A stretch of 52,299 nucleotides of DNA from the NCBI GenBank assembly GCA_041287335.1, contig JBEULM010000020.1:1-52299 (forward strand), written 5' to 3'. Made by a program: the position numbers and the translations under genes. Each line of letters opens with the position of its first letter. Position 1 is the stretch's first letter. This document shows, piece by piece, positions 35,203-43,320 of the stretch. The DNA is from Hydrogenobacter sp. (GTDB taxonomy: Bacteria > Aquificota > Aquificia > Aquificales > Aquificaceae). A model generated the notes under the pieces. The model saw nothing but the letters and a program-made list of their open reading frames with translations, was not told where the DNA came from and searched no databases.

Positions 35203-35844
35203 ATGGATCTCAGAGAAGCTATCATCACAGTGCCAGCTATTATGATGGCTGTTATACTTCATGAGTATGCGCACGGCTGGATGGCTTATAAGATGGGAGA
35301 CCCAACAGCAAAAGAGACAGGAAGGCTCACCATAAACCCCATACCTCACATAGATCCCTTCGGCACCATAATTCTCCCCGCTATGTTCATAATACTCGGA
35401 TCACCCATACTCTTTGGTTGGGCAAAGCCCGTTCCAATAAATCCCCTCAGGTTTAGGGATCTTAAGGTTGGTACTTTTTTTGTCTCTATAGCAGGTGTGG
35501 GAATGAATCTCTTTCTGGCTTTAATCTCCGGCATCTTATACAGATTCATAGATGCCGGTTACTTGGACTTTCTTGGAAACGTGGTGACTCTGCCTTTAGC
35601 TATATTCTGCGCCAAATCGGTGCTTATAAATGTTGTCTTGGCTGTATTTAATGCCATACCTATACCGCCACTTGACGGATCAAGAGCTGTCATGAGTTTT
35701 TTCTCTCTCAAATATTGGGAAATCTTTTACAGATTTGAGATGTACGGCTTTTTAATTATAACGATATTACTCTTTACAGGAGTACTGGGCAGGATCATGT
35801 ACCCTCCTATCATCTTTTTGTATAACTTATTTTTAGGCGTATGA
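35203..35844 (+). CDS. Site-2 protease-like membrane metalloprotease, peptidase M50
   Basis: 213 residues with several membrane segments. The zinc site is HEYAHGW (HExxH), and the third ligand is the Asp in NAIPIPPLDGSR, the compact M50B arrangement without PDZ domain. It starts with MDLREAIITVPAIMMAVILHEYAHG; start chosen at 35203 from this membrane helix and the TATAAT just upstream. Relatives cleave substrates within the membrane; the substrate is unknown. It heads an operon with a NERD-domain protein (1-base gap) and a hypothetical. Confidence 0.88.
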   Translation: MDLREAIITVPAIMMAVILHEYAHGWMAYKMGDPTAKETGRLTINPIPHIDPFGTIILPAMFIILGSPILFGWAKPVPINPLRFRDLKVGTFFVSIAGVGMNLFLALISGILYRFIDAGYLDFLGNVVTLPLAIFCAKSVLINVVLAVFNAIPIPPLDGSRAVMSFFSLKYWEIFYRFEMYGFLIITILLFTGVLGRIMYPPIIFLYNLFLGV

Positions 35845-35845
35845 G

Positions 35846-36400
35846 ATGAGATACTATCTCAGGTGGATGGAGTGGAAATTTAAGCTGTTGGCTGTTTTTG
35901 TCGTGCTATTTTTCCCTTTTCCCGTACTCCTTTCCCTTAAGGGTTCCTTTCCATATTGGGTGGGTATGGCGCTTAGCCTACCTTTGCTGTTTGTCTTTCT
36001 AAACTATGCAAGAAGGGCAGAAAATTACAAAGCTGGTAGGAAGGTAGAAGAGTATGTTGAAGGGATTTTAAAAACTTGTGTGCCATTTAAAGCCTTACTA
36101 AAGAGCGATGTGAAAATAAAATACGGAAACATTGATTTTTTGGTAATGCATGAGGAGAAAGTTCTTATACTTGAAGTAAAGGCAGGAAAATTAAAAGGTG
36201 AAAGGTTAAAAAGAACTTACGAACAGGTTCAAAGGCAAATAGAAGAGATAAGAAAACGGTTTCCACAGAAAGAAGTTAGCGCTTTTGTCATAAACACAGG
36301 AGAGAAGAGTTTTTATTATAAAGATTTGAAGATAGTATGCATTAAGGAGATGTGTTATGAGATCTTGGGTATATTACATACAACTCAGGGCACACTATAA
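35846..36400 (+). CDS. NERD-domain (nuclease-related) membrane-anchored protein
   Basis: 184 residues. Two N-terminal membrane segments (KLLAVFVVLFFPFPVLLSL; YWVGMALSLPLLFVFLNYA) precede a NERD domain beginning GRKVEEYVEGIL. The PD-(D/E)xK-like residues are in YGNIDFLVMHEEKVLILEVKAGK. NERD is related to Holliday-junction-resolvase-like nucleases, so DNA cleavage is possible but unproven. The domain would face the cytoplasm. It starts immediately after the M50 stop and overlaps the next gene by 44 bases. Confidence 0.75.
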   Translation: MRYYLRWMEWKFKLLAVFVVLFFPFPVLLSLKGSFPYWVGMALSLPLLFVFLNYARRAENYKAGRKVEEYVEGILKTCVPFKALLKSDVKIKYGNIDFLVMHEEKVLILEVKAGKLKGERLKRTYEQVQRQIEEIRKRFPQKEVSAFVINTGEKSFYYKDLKIVCIKEMCYEILGILHTTQGTL

Positions 36401-36788
36401 AGGTGGTGAGATAAAGGAAGAAGGAGCATTATATGTGGTGGCGATTCCCAGCGATGAAAAGCTCAAAAGCGTGGATATGGAGTGCTATGCTAAGGAATAC
36501 CTGCCCCAAGAGATGGCTCTTAAGCTTGCTCAGGCTTACGCGGTCGGTACGGACATATCCTTAAAGGATCTTTCACACTATGGTCTTGCCACATACAGGG
36601 AAGATCTCGATCTTTACGTGTTTCATGAGGGTATCTGCTTTGAAGAAGGACTAATAAAGGTTTATAAGATACTTCTTGATCACTTGGGAAAAATCGGTGA
36701 GATAGAATTTGTGGAACCAATCGTAGATATCGGTACTCCTTCAACGGATGTAATGTACAACTGCTTAAATAAGGCTCTATCAGCTTAG
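36357..36788 (+). CDS. Conserved hypothetical protein
   Basis: 143 residues of soluble, acidic character. I do not recognise a domain. Features visible are an amphipathic N-terminal half, YCKEYLPQ/QEMALKLAQAYAVGTD-like helix around residues 45-70 and a C-terminal VDIGTPSTDVMYNCLNKALSA. The start inside the NERD gene is not fixed: GTGTTATGAG just upstream gives a poor ribosome site, and a later start is possible. It is third in the M50-NERD operon and overlaps the convergent bifunctional-nuclease gene by 9 bases. Confidence 0.6.
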   Translation: MRSWVYYIQLRAHYKGGEIKEEGALYVVAIPSDEKLKSVDMECYAKEYLPQEMALKLAQAYAVGTDISLKDLSHYGLATYREDLDLYVFHEGICFEEGLIKVYKILLDHLGKIGEIEFVEPIVDIGTPSTDVMYNCLNKALSA

Positions 36789-37262
36789 ACCCTTTTCAAA
36801 GTCTTCGGGTTTTATGTTCTCAAGCCATTCTTTGAGTCGTTCCTTCTCTTCATCTTCTTCTGGTTTAGGAACTTTTGATTTTTCAAGTACTTCTTGCTCA
36901 ACATATATGGGGGCTTCAAACCTCAAAGCAAGGTTTATAGCATCGCTCGGTCTTGAATCCACTATTAGGGTATTTGTCCCGTAGGCTATGTGTATTTCCG
37001 CGTAGTAAGTGCTATCACGTAGATCAGTTATCACGATCTTTTCCACTACACCACCCATCTGCTGAATTATGCTTTTTAAAAGTTCGTAAGTCATAGGTCT
37101 GGGTGGTTCTACTTTTTGAAGTTCTCTAACTATGCTATCAGCCTCAAAAATGCCTATCCATATAGGGAGTAGTATCTCTTCATTATCTTTTGCTCTAAGT
37201 ACCACTATAGGCATCTGAGAAACAGGATCTAAAGTTACACCGTGTACCACCATCTCTATCAT
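36780..37262 (-). CDS. Bifunctional nuclease family protein (DUF151)
   Basis: 160 residues. VVLRAKDNEEILLPIWIGIFEADSI, the EPPRPMTYELLKSII core and DSRPSDAINLALRFEAPIYVEQEVL are the DUF151/BFN signatures; plant and Mycobacterium members have been reported to have DNase/RNase activity. A strong AAGGAGGT stands 7 bases before ATG 37262 (within the miaB 3' end), so I reject the longer start at 37298. It is the third gene of the hemB-miaB operon. Confidence 0.88.
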   Translation of the reverse strand: MIEMVVHGVTLDPVSQMPIVVLRAKDNEEILLPIWIGIFEADSIVRELQKVEPPRPMTYELLKSIIQQMGGVVEKIVITDLRDSTYYAEIHIAYGTNTLIVDSRPSDAINLALRFEAPIYVEQEVLEKSKVPKPEEDEEKERLKEWLENIKPEDFEKGLS

Positions 37263-37263
37263 T

Positions 37264-38586
37264 TCAGTTACCTCCTTGACTTTCAACCAGCAGATCACAT
37301 TCCATACTGAAAGGATACGATTTTATAACCTTCACCTTTACAATCTTCCCGAGTAGTTCTTCACTACCATTCATACTTGCCCACCTGTTTGTTCTTGTCC
37401 TACCTATTAATTTATTTCCATCTTCAAAGCTTTCAATAAGTACTTCTTGAACAGTACCTTCGTAGGATTTTGCTATATCCGCGAGTATGGTTTTTTGAAG
37501 CTCCAAAAGTCTGGTCATTCTCTCCGTCTTTATGTCATCAGGCACTTGACCTTCCATAGAGTAAGCTGGTGTATCCGGTCTTGGCGAGTATTTAAAGGAA
37601 AATACTTGTTCAAACCTTACCTTTTTTAGGACATCAAGCGTTTCCTCAAAGTCCTCCTCTGTTTCTGTGGGAAAGCCCACTATAACGTCTGTTGAGAAAG
37701 TTATGCCTTTCACATATTCCTTAAGCATCCGTATTTTCTCAAGGTAATCTTCCTTTGTGTATCCTCTGTCCATGAGTTTTAGTATCCTGTTTGAACCTGC
37801 TTGTACTGGAAGGTGTATATGCTGACATACCTTATCTATTTCAGAGATGGCTTTTACTATCTTCTCATCAAGGTCTTTGGGATGTCCTGTAGTGAATCTT
37901 ATTCTCTTTACACCTTCAATTTGCGCAACTTCATATAAAAGTTCCGAAAAGTGCCTGCCTATATCCTGACCCCATGCGGTAACGTTTTGTCCCAAAAGAT
38001 GGATCTCCTTCACACCATCTTCCACGAGCCGTTTTACCTCCCTGATTATGCTCTCCATACTTCTTGATCTTTGCCTTCCCCTCGTTTTGGGAACCACACA
38101 ATAGGTACAATTTTTGTCACAGCCTTTCGTTACAGTTACATACGCGCAGTAAGGATTTTCTCTAACTGTAGGATAGTTCCAGAGCTTCTCTTCATCTTCT
38201 GGGGGATTTTCAAGTATGGCGATCGCTTTGTATCCTGCCTGCGCTTGTTGTATAAGTTCAGGCAATTGATGTATGTTAAAACTTGAAAACATTATATCCA
38301 CTACCTGTGCCTTCTGAACAAGCTCAAAACCCATCCTCTGAGCGAGACATCCGCAAACGCCTATGATAGCTTTAGGATTTTCTTCCTTTACCTTTTTGTA
38401 CTCACCCAAATGGGAAAATACCTTTTGGTCAGGTTTCTCCCTTATAGTACACGTGTTTATAAGGATTATATCGGCTTCTTTCCAGTTTTGGACTTCCTCA
38501 TACCCAAGAGTCTGTAAAATACCCTTTATTCTCTCGCTATCGTTGAAATTCATCTGACAGCCAAAGGTCTTTATATAGTACTTCAT
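37264..38586 (-). CDS. miaB: tRNA-2-methylthio-N6-dimethylallyladenosine synthase
   Basis: 440 residues. An N-terminal UPF0004 domain has three cluster cysteines (TFGCQMN, NTCTIREK, GVCGCLAQR). The radical-SAM CxxxCxxC is in TKGCDKNCTYCVVPKTRG, and a C-terminal TRAM domain is present. This double 4Fe-4S protein adds the methylthio group to i6A37 of tRNA. I start at ATG 38586 (MKYYIKTFGCQMN), which matches family N-termini; it lies 2 bases from the hemB stop. Confidence 0.95.
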   Translation of the reverse strand: MKYYIKTFGCQMNFNDSERIKGILQTLGYEEVQNWKEADIILINTCTIREKPDQKVFSHLGEYKKVKEENPKAIIGVCGCLAQRMGFELVQKAQVVDIMFSSFNIHQLPELIQQAQAGYKAIAILENPPEDEEKLWNYPTVRENPYCAYVTVTKGCDKNCTYCVVPKTRGRQRSRSMESIIREVKRLVEDGVKEIHLLGQNVTAWGQDIGRHFSELLYEVAQIEGVKRIRFTTGHPKDLDEKIVKAISEIDKVCQHIHLPVQAGSNRILKLMDRGYTKEDYLEKIRMLKEYVKGITFSTDVIVGFPTETEEDFEETLDVLKKVRFEQVFSFKYSPRPDTPAYSMEGQVPDDIKTERMTRLLELQKTILADIAKSYEGTVQEVLIESFEDGNKLIGRTRTNRWASMNGSEELLGKIVKVKVIKSYPFSMECDLLVESQGGN

Positions 38587-38587
38587 G

Positions 38588-39571
38588 TCATATACCACCT
38601 CTATTTATCAACTCTGCCACATCCTTTGCAAAGTAAGTTATTATCATATCTGCACCAGCGCGCTTTATAGATGTTAATACTTCCCACATGACCTTTTTTT
38701 CGTCTATCCACCCAAGCCTTCCGGCGGCTTTTATCATAGAGTACTCACCGCTTACGTTGTATGCACATACAGGAAGTAAAGTAGCTTCCCTTACACGGTA
38801 TATTATGTCCAAATAAGAGAGAGCAGGCTTTACCATGACTATGTCTGCACCTTCCTCAACATCCAAAAGTATCTCTTTCAATGCTTCCCTTGCATTTGCA
38901 GGATCCATCTGGTAAGTTCTTCTATCTCCAAAAGCGGGTGTAGATTCGGCTGCTTCCCTAAAGGGTCCATAAAAAGCTGACGCAAATTTGGCAGAATACG
39001 CCATTATAGGTGTATGGTAAAAGCCAGACTCGTCCAAAGCCTCCCTTATCGCCCTTACCATTCCATCCATCATACCCGAGGGAGCGACCATATCAGCACC
39101 ATTTTTTACGTGGGATACAACCTGCTTTTTAAGGTTTTCAAGAGTCATATCGTTTTCCACATCACCGTCTTTTACCACCCCACAATGCCCATGTGTGGTG
39201 TACTCACAAAAGCACACATCCGTGATTACATAAATGTCCGGAACAGCCTCTTTAATAAGCCTCAAGGCTTTCTGTATTATCCCTTCGTCATTCCACGTAT
39301 CAGACCCTACCTCATCTTTATGTTCGGGAATACCAAAAAGTATGATAGCAGGTATACCAAGATCCCTTATTTTCCTTACCTCATCAACCACTTTATCAAG
39401 GCTGTATCTAAACACGCCGGGCATGGAAGGTATTTCTTCAATAACACCCTCTCCATAACGAACAAATACAGGACATATCAGATCCTCATGACTTAAGCTG
39501 GTTTCTCTTACCAAACGTCTTATACCTTCTTTCCTTCTTAATCTACGTGCCCTTAGCTTTGGAAACTTCAT
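38588..39571 (-). CDS. hemB: Delta-aminolevulinic acid dehydratase (porphobilinogen synthase)
   Basis: 327 residues. The zinc cysteines are in [17 protein letters not shown] and the Schiff-base lysines in [15 protein letters not shown] and [12 protein letters not shown], so this is the zinc-dependent type. It condenses two ALA into porphobilinogen. A TATAAT on the minus strand (39584-39579) ends 8 nt before the ATG, and no Shine-Dalgarno is seen. It leads the hemB-miaB-bfn operon. With the cobA end at the window start it is the second tetrapyrrole gene here. Confidence 0.95.
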   Translation of the reverse strand: MKFPKLRARRLRRKEGIRRLVRETSLSHEDLICPVFVRYGEGVIEEIPSMPGVFRYSLDKVVDEVRKIRDLGIPAIILFGIPEHKDEVGSDTWNDEGIIQKALRLIKEAVPDIYVITDVCFCEYTTHGHCGVVKDGDVENDMTLENLKKQVVSHVKNGADMVAPSGMMDGMVRAIREALDESGFYHTPIMAYSAKFASAFYGPFREAAESTPAFGDRRTYQMDPANAREALKEILLDVEEGADIVMVKPALSYLDIIYRVREATLLPVCAYNVSGEYSMIKAAGRLGWIDEKKVMWEVLTSIKRAGADMIITYFAKDVAELINRGGI

Positions 39572-39578
39572 AATAAAA

Positions 39579-39584
39579 ATTATA
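39579..39584 (-). promoter_or_regulatory. -10 box of hemB, probable leaderless start
   Basis: TATAAT on the minus strand, its last base 8 nt from the A of the hemB ATG at 39571. Confidence 0.5.
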
Positions 39585-39621
39585 AGCCTTTATAGCAGGT
39601 ATAGATCTTTACCCCTTTTTG

Positions 39622-39686
39622 TATGATATGTATCATATTGACACTTAATCTCAATTCCTGTAAACTTTTAGACACTAAATCTCAAT
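39622..39686 (+). promoter_or_regulatory. Promoter and operator-like repeats before the porin operon
   Basis: TTGACA (39638-39643), a 17-base spacer and TAAACT (39661-39666) form a good sigma-70 promoter. A palindrome ATGATA-TG-TATCAT ends just upstream of the -35 (about 39623-39636). A 16-base direct repeat, GACACTTAATCTCAAT at 39640-39655 and GACACTAAATCTCAAT at 39671-39686, is spaced by 31 bases (three helical turns) and flanks the -10. This suggests regulated expression by a dimeric activator or repressor; the regulator is unknown. Confidence 0.6.
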
Positions 39687-39706
39687 ATTTTTTAGGAGGT
39701 AGAGAG

Positions 39707-41065
39707 ATGAAAAGGGTTCTTCTTCTTTCCGCGCTATTTTCCACTACGGTTTTTGCTCAATCTACGGAAGATCGGATAAAGCAATTAGAGGATCAGATCA
39801 AAGCGCTTCAAGAGGAGGTACAAAAACTCAAAGAGGATCAGAAAAAAAGTGAGGAAACAAAACAGGAAACAGAAGTACTGAAAGAAGAAATAAGGAAGTT
39901 GCGCCTTGAGATAGCTATTCCTCAACTTGAAATCAAATCTTATTCTGGACTTGGACCTGCCGCCTCAAAAGCCCTTTTAAATCCCAAGGGCGTATCCATA
40001 GGAGGTTATGGTGAGATACATTTTCTTCACAACTCAGACAAAAAGCCTAAAAACAGTGTAGATGCCAAAAGGCTCGTACTTTACTTTGGATATGCCTTTA
40101 ACGAAAAGCTAAAGTTTAATTCAGAGATTGAGTGGGAGCATGCCTTTGTAGAAGGCAAAGAGGAAAGCGGAGAAACAGCTGTTGAATTTGCCTTTATAGA
40201 CTACAACTTTAACGAAAAGTTTGGTATAAGGGGTGGTCTCCTTCTTGTTCCTGTAGGCATAATAAACGAATATCACGAGCCTCCAACTTTTCCGAGCGTG
40301 GATAGACCTTATTTAGAGAGGGTAATAATTCCTACCACTTGGAGGGAGCTGGGTTTTGGAGCTTATGGAAGGCTGGGAGCCTTAGAATACAGAGCTTATA
40401 TCACAAACGGTCTTAAGCCTAATGAAGAGGCTGGTGAAAAGGTTGAAAAGGGCGAGCTACTTCAAGGCTTTAAGCAGAAGGGCTTTAAGGCTTCGGCTGA
40501 CCAAATAGCCTTTACGGGCAGGTTAGATTACAGTCTTCCTCTAAACGCAAAGGTGGGTGCCAGCACCTTTACAGGTGGTATTCAGGACGAAGAGGGCAAC
40601 AGGCTTGGGAGCATAAGCCTTTTTTCTCCGCACCTTTGGTGGCAGTATGAAGGATGGGATGTAAGGTTTGTAGGAGCTTATGGAAGTGTCTCGGACGCTC
40701 AGAAGGTTTCAAAAGCCATAAGCACAAACCCTGCCTGCACACTCCTGGGAGACACAAGTCAATGCACTACCTTTCCAAAAAGGTTTTATGGCTTTTATAC
40801 ACAAGTGGCTTACGACATTTTGAGGTTCTTTAAAGTGTCCGACCAACAGCTCTACCTTTTTGGCATATATGAAAACTACAACACGCACGCCAGTGTCCCT
40901 CAAGGTTTTGAAAAACCTCAAGGAAGTAAGGTACAGGTCTTTAACTTTGGTCTCTCTTACAAGCCCCATCCCCTTGTAGCCCTAAAGGCAGACTATGTAA
41001 GATATGCACCAAAGGATGCCAAAAAGCAAAACATATACAGACTTGCCCTTGGATGGATGTTTTAG
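39707..41065 (+). CDS. Outer-membrane porin-like protein with N-terminal coiled coil
   Basis: 452 residues. Signal peptide MKRVLLLSALFSTTVFA is followed by a heptad coiled coil (about 20-75, EDRIKQLEDQIKALQEEVQ) that probably trimerises. The remainder is rich in alternating aromatic/beta strands (GGYGEIHF, RLVLYFGYAF, VEFAFIDYNF) ending in aromatic LALGWMF, a classical beta-barrel C-terminus ending in Phe. It resembles OprP/phosphate-porin-like proteins in general shape; the solute is unknown. TAGGAGGT precedes ATG 39707. It leads an operon with a dihaem cytochrome lipoprotein, FMN-binding protein and membrane protein. Confidence 0.78.
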   Translation: MKRVLLLSALFSTTVFAQSTEDRIKQLEDQIKALQEEVQKLKEDQKKSEETKQETEVLKEEIRKLRLEIAIPQLEIKSYSGLGPAASKALLNPKGVSIGGYGEIHFLHNSDKKPKNSVDAKRLVLYFGYAFNEKLKFNSEIEWEHAFVEGKEESGETAVEFAFIDYNFNEKFGIRGGLLLVPVGIINEYHEPPTFPSVDRPYLERVIIPTTWRELGFGAYGRLGALEYRAYITNGLKPNEEAGEKVEKGELLQGFKQKGFKASADQIAFTGRLDYSLPLNAKVGASTFTGGIQDEEGNRLGSISLFSPHLWWQYEGWDVRFVGAYGSVSDAQKVSKAISTNPACTLLGDTSQCTTFPKRFYGFYTQVAYDILRFFKVSDQQLYLFGIYENYNTHASVPQGFEKPQGSKVQVFNFGLSYKPHPLVALKADYVRYAPKDAKKQNIYRLALGWMF

Positions 41066-41075
41066 GAGGCAAAGC

Positions 41076-42755
41076 ATGAAAAAGTACCTGTTAATGAGCG
41101 CTCTGTTTTTGTATGCGTGCGGTGGTGGAGACACTTCAAGCAAAGGTGAGAGCAATATGATAAGCACTTCAAACTTTGCCAATCCAGAGCCTAACATACC
41201 CTTAGAGTGTTATACAGACACAGGCATAGTGAGGTATGGAAAGGCTATAGCCAACCCCTGTTATGTGTGCCACACGCAAGCAAATACACCCTACGTTAAC
41301 GAAGTGAATGACTTTGACCTTACCTTTAACTACTCCTTTCCTGAAAGCATACTAAGGCTTGGAAACCCATGGCTCAACGCTATAAGACCAGATATTACTT
41401 TAAAGGAAGTACCCCCTCCCGCAGACCAAGAAATACAGGCATGGATAAGGCAGGACAACTGGACGCCCGCCTACCTCCAAAGAGGCAAGGGAGACCTAAA
41501 GTACTTTCCAGATGTACCACCCCTTTATATGTATTCAGAGGGTAGCTATCAGATAAACCCTCAAGTAGTTGACCAAGAAGGCTTTATACATGACCCTCAG
41601 ACAGGCGAGCATACAGGCTGGAGGGTCTTCAAATGGAAGCCCTTCCCAGGCTTTTTCCCCACCAACGGCAGGATAGATTCTACCCTTATAAGACTGCCTG
41701 AAGAGTTTAGAAAAAGAAAAGAAAACTTTGACATAAACACTTACAAGAGGAACCTTGCCATAGTGGAGTGTGCGGTAAAAGGCGTGCAGGTAGGTGATAT
41801 ATGCAAAGGAACAGATGTGGGTGACTTTACCATGCCTGCCTATTACGAAGGCGATGCAAAGGATGTGCCTGTGGTGGCCTATCAGTATCCTCCCGGCACC
41901 GAGTTTGCCCATCCCCTTTACTACCTTGACCCGCAAAACACAATCTCCTTTAAGGCTCTCCGTATAAAAGAGATGAGGTACATGAAAAAGATAACCTACG
42001 CAGATGTATCAAAGGGTGAAGATGAAGAGGAGGAAGAAGAAAAGTTTTACTGGGATAAGGGAGTGGTTTTTAATCTGAGTAAAAACTGGCTCATGGCTGG
42101 GTTTATAGAGGATAAGGAAGGAAACCTAAGACCGCAGAGTGCGGAGGAGATGAAGTTCTGCACTTCTTGCCATGGTGGTATAGCTGGCACGGTGGATGCT
42201 ACCTTTACCTACTGGCGCAAAGTGCCAGGCTCTGGCGGATGGATGGAGCAAGATTACAACCTGAGCGTGAAAAACATAAAGGACTGGAACTATGCGAGCT
42301 ATGAAGGAAACGTAGGAGAAGCCTTGAAAAAGCTTATAGAGTTTGTAAAAGGAGAGTATCAACTCTACTTTTCTATGACAAACGGTGGAGACCACTTTAG
42401 AAGCAACCAAGAAATACTTTTAAAAATTAGCAAAGACCCCAGTAAAATATCCTTTATATTGTCTCCTGAAGACAACATAATTACCAACCCAAGCCTGATT
42501 AACTACCTTGATGAGCAAGGCTATATAAAGCCAGAGCTTTTTCTACCATCTTCCGAAAGGGCTTATGGCATAGACAAGCAGTATTTTAGAATTGTTAAGG
42601 CTCAAGCCTTTAGGTTTGGAAGGGATGTGTTTGATAGACCTTTCGGTGTATCCTTTGGAGGAAACTCCCTTGAAAGACTTTCGGAGCTTAAAGAGACGGG
42701 GATAAAGGAGTCAAGCATATGGGCGATTATAAAAACAATTCTGTTTATGAGGTAA
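41076..42755 (+). CDS. Dihaem c-type cytochrome lipoprotein
   Basis: 559 residues. Lipoprotein signal MKKYLLMSALFLYAC has its lipobox at Cys15. Two CxxCH haem-attachment motifs are present: CYVCH near residue 65 and CTSCH about 360. The intervening region is rich in Trp, Tyr and Pro and includes WKPFPGFFPTNGRIDSTLIR; an acidic run of Glu/Asp is near residue 330. I recognise it only as a large cytochrome lipoprotein found in several bacterial groups with unassigned function. It is probably periplasmic or surface exposed. TAGGAGGC precedes the ATG, 10 bases after the porin stop; FMN-binding and membrane genes follow. Confidence 0.82.
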   Translation: MKKYLLMSALFLYACGGGDTSSKGESNMISTSNFANPEPNIPLECYTDTGIVRYGKAIANPCYVCHTQANTPYVNEVNDFDLTFNYSFPESILRLGNPWLNAIRPDITLKEVPPPADQEIQAWIRQDNWTPAYLQRGKGDLKYFPDVPPLYMYSEGSYQINPQVVDQEGFIHDPQTGEHTGWRVFKWKPFPGFFPTNGRIDSTLIRLPEEFRKRKENFDINTYKRNLAIVECAVKGVQVGDICKGTDVGDFTMPAYYEGDAKDVPVVAYQYPPGTEFAHPLYYLDPQNTISFKALRIKEMRYMKKITYADVSKGEDEEEEEEKFYWDKGVVFNLSKNWLMAGFIEDKEGNLRPQSAEEMKFCTSCHGGIAGTVDATFTYWRKVPGSGGWMEQDYNLSVKNIKDWNYASYEGNVGEALKKLIEFVKGEYQLYFSMTNGGDHFRSNQEILLKISKDPSKISFILSPEDNIITNPSLINYLDEQGYIKPELFLPSSERAYGIDKQYFRIVKAQAFRFGRDVFDRPFGVSFGGNSLERLSELKETGIKESSIWAIIKTILFMR

Positions 42756-42765
42756 GTATTAAAAT

Positions 42766-43320
42766 ATGTTAAGCATGTGCAGATGGTGTCTTTTCATGAG
42801 CATGATCTTTTGCTTTATTTGTTTTGCTACGGATGGTACTGCGAGAGATTTTAAAACTCCAGAACAAGCTTTAAAGGATGCCTTCCCCGGCGCTAAGATT
42901 GAAGTGAAAAACCTAATTCTATCAAAGGACCAGTTGGAAAAGATAGAGAGACTCTCTGGTATGAAACTTGGAACGAGGCTCATCTCTTGGTATATAGCCA
43001 AAAAGGGAAACAACGTGATCGGATATGCATACATAGACAGCCATACAGTTAGAACTCACCCAGAAGTGGTACTTTACACAATAACACCTGATGGAAAAAT
43101 AGATCTGATAGAGGTCCTCTCCTTTAACGAACCTTTAGAGTATATGCCCGACGAAAATTGGCTAAGGCTTTTCAGAGGTAAGGAGTTAACACCAGAAAGC
43201 CTTAGATTGAGGAAAGATATTCCAAACATGACAGGAGCCACCCTCACATCAAGAGCCATAACGGACAACACAAGAAAGGTCCTTGCTATGTGGAAGGTTA
43301 TATTTGGAGGTGAAAGATGA
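42766..43320 (+). CDS. FMN-binding domain protein (RnfG/NqrC-like, secreted)
   Basis: 184 residues with an N-terminal hydrophobic export signal (CLFMSMIFCFICFATDG). The body is an FMN-binding domain: GYAYIDSHTVRTHPEVVLYTITPDGKIDLIEVLSFNEP, and the flavinylation site NMTGATLTSRAI near residue 155, where the Thr of (S/T)GAT takes FMN covalently through ApbE in characterised relatives. No apbE is in the window. The start could be ATG 42766 or 42775. It overlaps the next gene by 4 bases (ATGA). It is probably a periplasmic electron carrier between the membrane protein and the cytochrome. Confidence 0.85.
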   Translation: MLSMCRWCLFMSMIFCFICFATDGTARDFKTPEQALKDAFPGAKIEVKNLILSKDQLEKIERLSGMKLGTRLISWYIAKKGNNVIGYAYIDSHTVRTHPEVVLYTITPDGKIDLIEVLSFNEPLEYMPDENWLRLFRGKELTPESLRLRKDIPNMTGATLTSRAITDNTRKVLAMWKVIFGGER

